Shown here one piece after another: positions 18,584-26,937 of a stretch of DNA of 33,358 nucleotides (position 1 is its first letter; each line of letters begins with the position of its first letter). Under the pieces are notes generated by a model that was not told where the DNA came from, ran no database searches, and saw only the letters and a program-made list of their open reading frames with translations. This stretch comes from Flavobacteriia bacterium (GTDB lineage: Bacteria > Bacteroidota > Bacteroidia > Flavobacteriales_D > Crocinitomicaceae), in the NCBI GenBank assembly GCA_016178305.1, contig JACOTM010000025.1:1-33358 (forward strand), read 5' to 3'. Made by a program: the position numbers and the translations under genes.

Positions 18584-19882
18584 TCATTTCAACAAAAAGG
18601 GAGAGAAATTTTCTATTGTTCCTTGATTATATATTCTAATTTGATAAAAATTCAAAAAGATAAAGCATAGTGCAACACTATAAATAATAATATTTTTCTT
18701 GAATGACATGATATATTGAATTATACAAGCCAAAGGCAATGCAAACACAGGATAGCTATGTGTCAGCGCTCTTGTTGAATAACTAGCTCCATACCTCCAA
18801 TCTGACCAAGAAATTACAATCCATATATTTAATAAACAAAATGTTAATACAGATTTTTTAAATTTTGTTCCCTTCAATTTAAACATTCCAAAAATCATTA
18901 ATAATGCAATCGGCGTGTATAAAAACCATCCTTTTTCAGGACCAATTAACACTCTAAACCAAGGATTTAAAAAATACCATTTACTTCCAACATCAAAAAC
19001 AAATTGACCTGTTGTGTATTTCCAATAAGCAAATTGAGGTAACAATGCAATAATTCCACCTGCAACGCAAAGACACAAATGTAATTTATTCTTTTGAACC
19101 ATTTGCCATTTCATTTTTTTAGCAATTTTATCACTCGTATCCCAAAACAAAGGAATAAAAATAATAATCAATTCAGTTGGTCTGGATATAACACAAAGTC
19201 CTATTATAAAACCAAGTAAAAAAGCTATCCACATTTTTGGAGTTTCATGCCATATTATTGTTAACCAAAGGACAATAGCATACAATGGGAAAATATATGC
19301 ATGACTCATTCCTGAATCTATAGCAACATATTGAATTAAATTACTTGCTAAAGCAATTAATATTAGTGTCAATGCAGCTACCTGATCATTAAAAAATTTT
19401 AATAATACCTTTCGGAGAAAATAAAAGCCTAAAACAGCCCAAGAAATTGCAGCAAACATAATCGAAAATTGATACGGCCAAGAAAACCCATCAAGCGGTT
19501 CATGAAATAATTTCGCTAATTGATGACCTATAAAAAAGAAAGGACTTTGCATTATTGCCACACCTGTAAGATACCTATTGGTAAAAGTGTTTTTACTTTT
19601 TTGTATAGAAATTGCTTGATATAAGTTACCACCTGTCACATGATAATTTGAGTCAATTTTTGAAATCCAATTAAGATTTTTTACATCTTTATATATAAAT
19701 TCACTTGGTAAATACATATAATAACCAAAAGCATCCCAAGTGGTAACTATTTTTTGACTAGAATTTGAATTAATTGTAGAAAATCTCAAAGACAAAAAGC
19801 TAATCGCAATGATTATTAGAGCAATAAATGATTGTATATTTTTCAATTTTTTGAATAAAAGTATAAAAAATATCTTATTCAA
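18584..19882 (-). CDS. polytopic membrane protein, GT-C/PMT-like (possible lipid-linked sugar transferase)
   Basis: A 432-residue protein with about ten hydrophobic helices. After the first helix comes the acidic motif TTWDAFGYYMYLPSEF, resembling the first periplasmic loop of GT39/GT-C glycosyltransferases, where an Asp is catalytic. The family call is tentative, and the sugar and acceptor are unknown. The frame opens with TTG at 19880-19882, directly after an in-frame stop, and the first in-frame ATG is only about 55 codons in, after the first helix. TTG is thus the likely start; an upstream frameshift is the alternative. A short reading frame starting with ATG just upstream overlaps this start in another frame. 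It ends at 18584, only 23 bases from the next gene's promoter. Confidence 0.75.
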   Translation of the reverse strand: MNKIFFILLFKKLKNIQSFIALIIIAISFLSLRFSTINSNSSQKIVTTWDAFGYYMYLPSEFIYKDVKNLNWISKIDSNYHVTGGNLYQAISIQKSKNTFTNRYLTGVAIMQSPFFFIGHQLAKLFHEPLDGFSWPYQFSIMFAAISWAVLGFYFLRKVLLKFFNDQVAALTLILIALASNLIQYVAIDSGMSHAYIFPLYAIVLWLTIIWHETPKMWIAFLLGFIIGLCVISRPTELIIIFIPLFWDTSDKIAKKMKWQMVQKNKLHLCLCVAGGIIALLPQFAYWKYTTGQFVFDVGSKWYFLNPWFRVLIGPEKGWFLYTPIALLMIFGMFKLKGTKFKKSVLTFCLLNIWIVISWSDWRYGASYSTRALTHSYPVFALPLACIIQYIMSFKKNIIIYSVALCFIFLNFYQIRIYNQGTIENFSPFLLK

Positions 19883-20157
19883 CTAATCCTTTGTTCTTCA
19901 TTCCAAATGAAAATATAAAATACAATAAGATTTGTGGAGGTTTAATTAAATTATCGAAATCATTATTTTGAAATGCGAATGAAAAATTACTTCTAAAAAA
20001 CTCAATTCATTAATCCAATTGTCAAGTGAAACTGCTCAACAAAGTTCTCACTTCGTGCTTGGTGGAATTCTGAAAGATTTAAAATTTCACTTCGAAAAAT
20101 AAAACAGTTGGAAAAACTTTACAGGTATTGTGCTCACAGTACCAAAACAATCTTTTA
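19883..20157. other. gene-free AT-rich stretch
   Basis: No convincing coding frame is seen on either strand. A small imperfect palindrome GGTATTGTG-CT-CACAGTACC lies at 20124-20143. Promoters matching TAnnTTTG were not found for the membrane-protein gene to its left. Together with 20158-20487 this makes the longest internal gap in the window. Confidence 0.6.
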
Positions 20158-20430
20158 TTATTAACCTCAGAGTTCGATTAATATTTTACACTAAGATTTT
20201 AATTAAATTTGAAAGGACAAGACGTGTTTTCGCAGGTTTAACGGGCTAAATCAAGAAGACGCAACGAAGGCTTTTCGAATTTAATTGAAAAGCATTTTGT
20301 ACATTTCACCTATAAAAAGTGATTTACTTCCCAAAAGCCTCTTGAAATAGCCCGCTATTCCTTCTAGTCTTTTAGTCGTAACTCCCTATTTTAGGCGATC
20401 TGATTGCAAAATATTAATCGAGGTTATTAA
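20158..20430. repeat. about 270-base imperfect palindromic element
   Basis: The outer arms are CGATTAATATTTT at 20175-20187 and its exact complement at 20408-20420, extended by TTATTAACCTC / GAGGTTATTAA (one mismatch), with six extra bases in the left arm. A second pair, 20242-20258 (CGGGCTAAATCAAGAAG) and 20338-20354, matches at 14 of 17 positions. It sits at almost equal distance (54-53 bases) inside the outer arms, so both pairs share a centre near 20298. A hairpin GCTTTTC / GAAAAGC (20270-20276, 20287-20293) lies near the middle. No open frame. It resembles a miniature inverted-repeat element or a large structured RNA; no transposase is near. Confidence 0.6.
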
Positions 20431-20432
20431 CC

Positions 20433-20467
20433 AAAAAGAGGCTACCTTTCACTGGATAGCCTCTTCA
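20433..20467 (-). terminator. intrinsic terminator of the T9SS cargo gene
   Basis: AAGAGGCTA (20436-20444) pairs with TAGCCTCTT (20457-20465), and a T run follows on the minus strand. It lies 20 bases beyond the stop of the gene at 20488 and abuts the palindromic element. Confidence 0.85.
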
Positions 20468-20487
20468 AAATTATCTATTAAATAGAG

Positions 20488-21912
20488 TTATTTCACAATA
20501 ACTTTTTGGGTCAACATATTGTCTCCAATTTTTACTTTCACAAAATAAACACCATTTGTGTAATTTGAAGTGTTCAACTTAATGGTATGAACACCATCTT
20601 TCATTAATCCTAAATTATCTTCTTCAACTTGTTGTCCTAAAGTATTTAATACAGAATAAGAAACGTTCGCTGCTTTTGGTAAAGCGATTTTCAAATTAGC
20701 ATCTCCAACAGTTGGATTTGGAAATATATTCACCGTTGCTTCTGAAAGTACTATTTGTTTCACACCAACATTTCCTCCAGAAAATTGCAAATTATCAATT
20801 AACAACTGAGATCCACCTATATTTCCTCCAGAAATTGTTACTATAATTGTATCTGGTGCAGTAGCTAAAGTGATTGGTAAGGTAAATTGTGTATAAGTAG
20901 ATTTTGCAACTGTAAAAATTGAATCAACTGCATACAATGAAGTACCTGCATTTTGAAAAGAAATTTGAATACTTGCTGTATCACCATTCACTGGCGCCCA
21001 TTTATAATAACCTGTAAAACTTGTAGGTGATGCAACAAATGGTTTTCCAGTAATATTTCCTGTATTTAAATCAAAATTTCCATATACTGCTAAACCAGGA
21101 ATATAACTAGGACTTCCTCCTCCCATAGCCAATGAATCCGGCTGAAGTTTTAAGGCATAAGCTCCTTCTTGTGCATCTGTAGATTTAATAGCTGTTGTAA
21201 AGTTTGATGCTGCAAACATATCTGCAAAAGTAAACCAACCATTTAGATCTTCTGAAACAATATCCGTCCAAGTTTCAAAACTTGGATTTGGTATTGGAGA
21301 AGATAAAGAAGTTCCATTCGCAAAACGAATATTATCCAACATGAACCATGAACCTACTGCTGCCCCATTATTTTGTGTTTCTGAAGAAGTGAAACCTAAA
21401 ATTAATGAATCAGGTGTCAAATTAAACGGGTTTATTTTTAAAGCAAAACGATTCCATGATGCTTGAGTTCCTCCTAAACGGAAAATGTTCATATCAATGA
21501 TAGACCCACTGTTTTTCAATAAAACATAAATGTTTGCTGAATCTCCAGCTTGTATATTAAATTTTGCATCAAAAACGATTGAATCGGCAGATAATGTAAA
21601 TGGAACTCCACCATTAGGTCCACCATTGCCTAATCCACCAAGTAATACAAATCCAAAATCAACGCCATTATTTCCTGCAACTGAATTCAGTTTTACAGAG
21701 CTTAATAAATTGGTTGCATCTGTTGATTTTTCAACTACTTGTGGCGTCGTGTTTGGGTTAGAGTATTGATCATACGAACAAAGCCAAGTTCCTGGTCGTT
21801 GAGCAATCGTGTTTGTTGTCCAAGCATTAAACCCTGAATTTGATAATTGATCTTGTGCCTTAAGACCAAAAATGGAGGTGGTTAATAAAATAGTAAGTAA
21901 TGTTTTTTTCAT
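20488..21912 (-). CDS. secreted protein with T9SS type A C-terminal sorting domain
   Basis: A 474-residue exported protein. A Sec signal peptide MKKTLLTILLTTSIFGLKAQ is followed by two related beta-rich modules, about 20-195 and 205-380. Each begins NxGFxxWT- or NPSFETWTD-like, includes GSWFMLDNIRF- or SQLLIDNLQF-type strands and resembles jelly-roll carbohydrate-binding folds. The last 80 residues are a type IX sorting domain (VNIFPNPTVGDANLKI, LNTLGQQVEE, YTNGVYFVKVKIGDNMLTQKVIVK), which is cleaved after transport across the outer membrane. The ligand or substrate is unknown and I see no catalytic motif. It is a clear client of the pathway that needs SprE. It diverges from the helicase gene 86 bases away. 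Confidence 0.88.
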   Translation of the reverse strand: MKKTLLTILLTTSIFGLKAQDQLSNSGFNAWTTNTIAQRPGTWLCSYDQYSNPNTTPQVVEKSTDATNLLSSVKLNSVAGNNGVDFGFVLLGGLGNGGPNGGVPFTLSADSIVFDAKFNIQAGDSANIYVLLKNSGSIIDMNIFRLGGTQASWNRFALKINPFNLTPDSLILGFTSSETQNNGAAVGSWFMLDNIRFANGTSLSSPIPNPSFETWTDIVSEDLNGWFTFADMFAASNFTTAIKSTDAQEGAYALKLQPDSLAMGGGSPSYIPGLAVYGNFDLNTGNITGKPFVASPTSFTGYYKWAPVNGDTASIQISFQNAGTSLYAVDSIFTVAKSTYTQFTLPITLATAPDTIIVTISGGNIGGSQLLIDNLQFSGGNVGVKQIVLSEATVNIFPNPTVGDANLKIALPKAANVSYSVLNTLGQQVEEDNLGLMKDGVHTIKLNTSNYTNGVYFVKVKIGDNMLTQKVIVK

Positions 21913-21997
21913 GCGTTAGTGTTTTTTTGTATTTCTTTGTAAGCGAATATCGTAATTTTATTCTGAAATTTATTCATCTTTTTGATTTTTTTAACAT

Positions 21998-24799
21998 TTG
22001 AGTTTATCGATTAAACATAGCATTACAAGTATTTTGAATGAATTAAACAATTTCACTCAAAACGACATTCTTGTAAATGTACTTTCAGAAAAAGTTATAA
22101 ATCTTGATAAAATGAGCGATGAAGACTCTTTTATTCTACAAAATCTACCAGAATTAAATATTATCGTTCAAAAAACAGAAACGTATTATCGGGAGTCAGG
22201 AATAAAAGCAATTTGTTTAGCGGATGGAATTTTAGAGTTGAATTATAAGGGAAAAATAGTACAATCTCCAATTTTTATTACGCCCTTAGTTTATCAAAAA
22301 AACAGCATATTAAATGAATTTACTTTTGAAAAATTAGGCGATGCTCAATTTATCAATCCTTTCGTTCAAAAGTATTTACTCAACCAGTATAATTTAGTCA
22401 TCCCTGATATTGATTTATTTCAAAATAAATTGGAATTATTTCAAAATTGGTTACATTCTATTCAGCTCGATATTCAAGTTAAAAAAGAGCAATATTTAGG
22501 AAATTTTCATTACCATCGTTTTCATATTATCAAAGATTTAGAAGAACTATCAACTGCAAATACGCTAAATCAAAACGTAGCACAAATAGTAGGAAATGAG
22601 GAACAAAAAACAGAATTTAAGTTGCCTTTAACCAAAAAAATTCTATTTCCTTCAGACAACAACCATCTGCAAGTTTTTAAGACTATTGCAAACGAAAATT
22701 GCGTCATTCAAGGCCCTCCTGGAACTGGAAAATCTCAAGTATTAAGTAATGTAATCGGAAAATCATTGTATGATTCAAAAGCTACATTAGTTATTTCAGA
22801 AAAGAGAGTTGCTTTAGAAGTTTTACAAAAAAAATTAGCTACCTATCAATTAGATTCATTTTTATTCATTACAACTTCAGAAACTGTTTCTCAAGATTTT
22901 TTAAAATCTCTTGAAAAAACGTGGTATGAAATAGAAAATTATATTCCAAAAAACATACAATCAATCCAACTTTCAGAGCAATATAAAGATTATTTGCAAT
23001 TACAATTGGATTTATTATCCAAAAAGGAATTGATTGGCGGAGTTACTTTTGATGAATTTCAACATTTAGCTAAAAAAATAGATTTTGATACTGTAAATTA
23101 TTTAAGTGATGTTCCTAAAATAACAGATTGGCAAACCTATTATTCCATTATTCAGCGTTTATACGATTCCAAATGTCACTACTTACTTCCCTATTTTAAG
23201 TTTTCTTTTGTATGTTCTCCTGCTTTTGAAAATTTAGATATTATTGCACGCGAATGGCATAAAATAATTGTAAAGTTACATGCTGTTTTCCAGATAAATA
23301 CCTTGGAAGACCTTGATTTTGCGATAAAAAAGGCTTCTGTCTGTCAATTAATTACCAATGAAAGTCAGAAATTTTATTTTCCAATATTAATCCCAAATTC
23401 TAGGGAACAAAAGAAATATTATTCTTTAAAAAAGAAATATATCAAATGCCTACAATCGCTATCACGTTTAGAAAATGAGCAATTAAACTGGAAAGAATTT
23501 CCTTCTGCCAATGAAGTTAATATTCTTTTAGCACAATTGCAAAAAGGATCTTTTTTCCAAAAAAGAAAAGCCAAAAAACGAATTTCTAAATTAGCAAAAT
23601 CTTCCTTTATTCATCAGGAAGAAGCATTAATTAATTGGAAAGCATATTTAGAAATTTCAACACAATTAACAATACTTCAATTTGAATTTAAAGAAATTGG
23701 GTGTACAGATTTGGAATTGGATTTTTCACTAATCGATCTTCTATTAATGCAAATCAAAGAAAATGATTGGCAAATTTATTTCAATCTTACTGTCGAAGAA
23801 AGAGACTTATTTAACCAATATCATTCTGACTTAGGAAAATTAAAATCCATTTTTAAATCCTATTTTTCCATTTCAGAGCAAGAGAATATTCATCCCATTT
23901 TCGAGCAAATTACAATTCATTTTGAAGACGCGAAACTGCAATTACAAAACATTCAATCTTTACCTGAATCGCTGTTTAAATTGCTTTCTAAAGCTCCTGA
24001 TTATTCCTCTTTCGAAAAATTAATTTTTAAAGGAAATTGGGTTCAATTTGAACGGTATTTTCCAGAATTAGCAAAATTTAAACCTGAACAAATAGGTTTT
24101 AAAATTCAAGAAATTTTGAACTGCGAAAATGAAGAATATCAACAATTTGCAACAGAAATCCGCCAAAGAGTTTTTCATAAATTTCAAGAATATCATCGGA
24201 TATTACAAACTTCTACCGTGAAATTGACAACGGAAGAAAAAAACTTGAAAAAACAATTGAAAAAAGGGAAATCTATTTTAGTAAAGGAATTTGCCAAAAC
24301 CAGAAGTCACCCCACGATTCGAGAATTATTGCAAACCGAAGCGACTGTTTGGATTCAATTGCTAAAACCAATTTGGCTCAGCAATCCTGTACAAGTTTCT
24401 AAATGTTTTCCTTTAAATCCAAATTTATTTGATCTGGTAATATTTGATGAGGCTAGTCAAATACCTTTAGCGCATGCTTTGGGTTCAATACAACGGGCAA
24501 AACGAATTATTATAGCTGGAGATGAACAACAAATGAGTCCAAGTAATTTCTTTAAAACTGGGAATTCAGAAATTGTTGATTTATTACACCAAGCAGGGTT
24601 TTATTGGAAAACGGTTTCTTTACAACATCATTATCGAAGTCAATTCCCTGAACTGATTGAATTTTCGAACAAACATTTTTACAATCATTCTCTAATTACT
24701 TATCCTTCTGCAAATGCAGTGAAATATCCTATTCAACGACATTATTGTTCAAAGGGAATTTTTGAAGAGAATCAAAATAAAGAAGAAGCAAAAAAATAG
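21998..24799 (+). CDS. UPF1/DNA2-like superfamily I helicase, N-terminal 933 residues (frame-interrupted)
   Basis: Walker A GPPGTGKSQ lies at about 240-248, after a 230-residue N-terminal domain. Walker B DEASQ is at 817-821 in VIFDEASQIPLAHALG, followed by AGDEQQMSP. This is the UPF1/DNA2 pattern with a long insertion between motifs that is rich in Gln, Lys and Leu and partly coiled-coil. The frame ends GCA AAA AAA TAG at 24788-24799, before the last helicase motifs; these continue in the -1 frame to 25380. The start is TTG at 21998, directly after an in-frame stop, and the first ATG is only at codon 38, so the N-terminus is uncertain. Function, probably nucleic-acid unwinding, is inferred from the family. 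Confidence 0.8.
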   Translation: MSLSIKHSITSILNELNNFTQNDILVNVLSEKVINLDKMSDEDSFILQNLPELNIIVQKTETYYRESGIKAICLADGILELNYKGKIVQSPIFITPLVYQKNSILNEFTFEKLGDAQFINPFVQKYLLNQYNLVIPDIDLFQNKLELFQNWLHSIQLDIQVKKEQYLGNFHYHRFHIIKDLEELSTANTLNQNVAQIVGNEEQKTEFKLPLTKKILFPSDNNHLQVFKTIANENCVIQGPPGTGKSQVLSNVIGKSLYDSKATLVISEKRVALEVLQKKLATYQLDSFLFITTSETVSQDFLKSLEKTWYEIENYIPKNIQSIQLSEQYKDYLQLQLDLLSKKELIGGVTFDEFQHLAKKIDFDTVNYLSDVPKITDWQTYYSIIQRLYDSKCHYLLPYFKFSFVCSPAFENLDIIAREWHKIIVKLHAVFQINTLEDLDFAIKKASVCQLITNESQKFYFPILIPNSREQKKYYSLKKKYIKCLQSLSRLENEQLNWKEFPSANEVNILLAQLQKGSFFQKRKAKKRISKLAKSSFIHQEEALINWKAYLEISTQLTILQFEFKEIGCTDLELDFSLIDLLLMQIKENDWQIYFNLTVEERDLFNQYHSDLGKLKSIFKSYFSISEQENIHPIFEQITIHFEDAKLQLQNIQSLPESLFKLLSKAPDYSSFEKLIFKGNWVQFERYFPELAKFKPEQIGFKIQEILNCENEEYQQFATEIRQRVFHKFQEYHRILQTSTVKLTTEEKNLKKQLKKGKSILVKEFAKTRSHPTIRELLQTEATVWIQLLKPIWLSNPVQVSKCFPLNPNLFDLVIFDEASQIPLAHALGSIQRAKRIIIAGDEQQMSPSNFFKTGNSEIVDLLHQAGFYWKTVSLQHHYRSQFPELIEFSNKHFYNHSLITYPSANAVKYPIQRHYCSKGIFEENQNKEEAKK
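24790..24799 (+). promoter_or_regulatory. possible -1 frameshift site A AAA AAA followed by UAG
   Basis: Seven A at 24790-24796 fall in the zero frame as (GC)A AAA AAA, the X XXY YYZ arrangement of slippery heptamers, with the stop UAG next. A -1 slip reads ATA GCG CTA and joins the two helicase halves in frame. A GCGCTA-type palindrome follows, but no strong stem-loop or upstream SD stimulator is evident. A one-base deletion in an A8 run, or a sequencing error, would look the same. Confidence 0.4.
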
Positions 24800-25380
24800 C
24801 GCTATTAATTACTGAAAAAATTCAATTTGAAAATCCTTCCATTGGCATTGTTGCTTTTTCACAGACACAATTAAATTGTATTTGGAATCATTTGGATAAC
24901 AATACCCAAAATAAACTTCAAGATTTGATTGATTTAAATCTTGCTTTTTTTAAGTCATTGGAAAATGTACAAGGTGAAGAATGTGATTTTCTATTTATTA
25001 GTTTAGGATACGCCAAAAATGAAACTGGCGATTTTCACATGCGCTTTGGTCCAATCAATCAAAAAACGGGAACAAAACGTTTGAACGTTCTATTAACACG
25101 CGCTAAAGTGTCTATTGATTTTGTATGTTCCGTTCAATCCACGGATTTCAAACTTACAACAAATGAATCTATTCGCTTACTTCAATTGTTTTTACAACAA
25201 ATTGAAAACCCAAAAGCACAAATATTAAATGCTTTCCCTCATCAACTCACTCCCAGCATTAATTACACAACGAAGACTTCTACCTTTACTTCAATAACAA
25301 ACACATTAAATAATGTTAATGAATTGGTTACACTTCAAAGAGTATTACAAAACAGAGGTTGGAATGTAAAATATAATTAA
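24796..25380 (+). CDS. UPF1/DNA2-like helicase, C-terminal part in -1 frame
   Basis: About 194 residues in the -1 frame, starting from the A run. They hold the missing motifs: IGIVAFSQTQLNCIW, then ENVQGEECDFLFISLGY (motif V, with VQGxE) and GTKRLNVLLTRAK (motif VI, arginine finger region). The end VLQNRGWNVKYN is typical of these helicases. The two parts together give about 1,127 residues, the expected size for an intact protein. On its own this part has only a TTG (24892) as a plausible initiator and would lack the ATPase core. It therefore either depends on frameshifting, or the gene is damaged, or there is a base error. Confidence 0.75.
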   Translation: MALLITEKIQFENPSIGIVAFSQTQLNCIWNHLDNNTQNKLQDLIDLNLAFFKSLENVQGEECDFLFISLGYAKNETGDFHMRFGPINQKTGTKRLNVLLTRAKVSIDFVCSVQSTDFKLTTNESIRLLQLFLQQIENPKAQILNAFPHQLTPSINYTTKTSTFTSITNTLNNVNELVTLQRVLQNRGWNVKYN

Positions 25381-25389
25381 TTCAAAATC

Positions 25390-25447
25390 AAATGAATCTT
25401 AAAGTCCTAAGTCATATAGTCTTAAAATCTTGAATCTTGAATCTAAA
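25390..25447. repeat. degenerate AAGTCTT/GAATCTTGA-type repeat between converging genes
   Basis: The 74-base gap between the helicase and nuclease genes is made of units such as GAATCTTAAAGTCCTAAGTC and TCTTGAATCTTGAATCT. The same words occur, in part inverted, in the atpA-atpG gap (8118-8180). No T-run terminator is visible. Confidence 0.45.
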
Positions 25448-25454
25448 AAAAACA

Positions 25455-26873
25455 TCAGCAATAACTACAAAATGAAAATTGCTTCTCTTTATGCTCAAAA
25501 TTTTCTTCTGGATTATAAATAGACTCTAAAATTTCGGTTAATAAATCTGGAAATATTTCAACTAATTCGGCCAAGGTTTTTCCTCCTGTATTTAACTGAA
25601 AAGTTCCGTTTTGGATATTGATAAAAGAAATAATATCAACGGAATCAGGGAGTTCATTAAATTTTTGTTTATATAAAAAGGCATACATTACTAATTGCAA
25701 CACGTGTTTCTTTGTCAATAAAGCTTTGATAAATTCTTCATTTGATTTCGCTCGGGGACCAATTTTTGTGTCATCCTCTCCAACTTTTCCTGATTTATAA
25801 TCAATTATTCTTATTTTGCCGCCAATTGAATCTATTCGATCAATAATTCCTTTGACCGTTATTTTTTTCTTTTCACCAACTATTTCTACTTCCAATTCAT
25901 GAATAAATGTCTGTTCTAAACTTTCGATAAAAACAGGTTCCGTTTGTTGCATTAAAAATTCTTTTTCTTTTAATAAAAACCTGTGTGTCAATTCATTTGC
26001 CATTTTGAAACTCAATAAATTTTTCCCTTTTGTGAAGGATTCTTTATCGTTGTTGAAATGCAACATAAATTGATCTCTTATTTTTTCTTGATAATATTCC
26101 AACATCTTATCGATATCAAATGAAGTGATTGATTTTGGGGCAATACTTTTTAAATTCCCTTCTTTATCGTGTCTCGAAAAAGGTTCATACATAAGTTCTA
26201 AAGCATTGTGTATAAACGTTCCAAATGTATTATTTTCAACTTCTTCTTCAACCTTGTCTTCTTCTCCAAATTCTAAAACGTCTTTGTAATAAAAATCTAA
26301 CGGACATTGTGCAAATCGCTTTAAAAGTGAGGCCGAAGTCGATTTTTGAAACAAGGCATCTAAACGTAAAATAATTTCAGGTGACTTGGTAATTGCTATT
26401 TTTACTTTACTGCTTTTCTCTTGTGGGATTGTATAAAAACTTTTGGTAAGTTTTATATTGGGATTGATTCGACTTAATTCTAATTCTAATTGTAATAAAT
26501 ACCGACTTGCTTCATTGCTTCCAATCATTTCTTGTGCACTGGTATAAGTCACATACATTTTTTGGCAAGTATGCAATAATCTGTAAAAATGATGTGCAAA
26601 AAGACCTTGTTTTTCGCGAGGAGTGGGCAAACCAAAATAATTTCTCAAATCCATTGGAATCATTGATTGAATAGGGTTTGTTGGTGGCATTTTTCCTTCA
26701 TTCATACCCAAACAAATTATTGTTTCAAAATCCAACAAACGAGTTTCTAACAATCCCATAATCTGTAATCCTTCAAGCGGATTTCCGTGATAAGCTATAC
26801 TTTTCTGACTCCAATGTTGTTGAAACAATTTTTTGAAACTACCTAAACTCATTGCAGGCAAACCTTCTTTCAC
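25455..26873 (-). CDS. AddB-like PD-(D/E)XK nuclease, C-terminal half (frame-interrupted)
   Basis: The larger, C-terminal part of a RecB/AddB-type double-strand-break-processing protein. The helicase-like blocks LLETRLLDFETIICLGMNEGKMPP and DLRNYFGLPTPREKQGLFAHHFYRLL come first, and the nuclease domain occupies about the last 280 residues. Its catalytic pattern is visible as RIDSIGGKIRIIDYKSGK (D...D-x-K). Cysteines in AQCPLDFYY and in CSYC at the extreme C-terminus could hold an AddB-style iron-sulfur cluster, although the usual four-Cys set is not complete in what I see. The frame opens with GTG at 26873, but coding-like sequence (EFEKAVIQGYDEALIDFENI) continues upstream to about 26945, so GTG is not a genuine start. 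Convergent with the helicase gene. Confidence 0.78.
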   Translation of the reverse strand: MKEGLPAMSLGSFKKLFQQHWSQKSIAYHGNPLEGLQIMGLLETRLLDFETIICLGMNEGKMPPTNPIQSMIPMDLRNYFGLPTPREKQGLFAHHFYRLLHTCQKMYVTYTSAQEMIGSNEASRYLLQLELELSRINPNIKLTKSFYTIPQEKSSKVKIAITKSPEIILRLDALFQKSTSASLLKRFAQCPLDFYYKDVLEFGEEDKVEEEVENNTFGTFIHNALELMYEPFSRHDKEGNLKSIAPKSITSFDIDKMLEYYQEKIRDQFMLHFNNDKESFTKGKNLLSFKMANELTHRFLLKEKEFLMQQTEPVFIESLEQTFIHELEVEIVGEKKKITVKGIIDRIDSIGGKIRIIDYKSGKVGEDDTKIGPRAKSNEEFIKALLTKKHVLQLVMYAFLYKQKFNELPDSVDIISFINIQNGTFQLNTGGKTLAELVEIFPDLLTEILESIYNPEENFEHKEKQFSFCSYC

Positions 26874-26937
26874 AATATTTTCAAAATCAATTAAGGCTTC
26901 ATCATAGCCTTGAATGACCGCTTTTTCGAATTCAAAT

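Noticed and set aside
19860-19915. A tiny ATG-started frame (MKNKGLVE, stop) overlapping the TTG start of the GT-C-like gene, as a regulatory upstream peptide.
   Set aside because: At eight codons, with no RBS and no attenuation structure, it is more easily explained by chance or by a small indel at the gene's true start.
21913-21997. Shared divergent promoter between the T9SS cargo gene and the helicase gene.
   Set aside because: No TAnnTTTG element with acceptable spacing was found on either strand; the nearest words (TATTTCTTTG, TATTCGC) do not fit.
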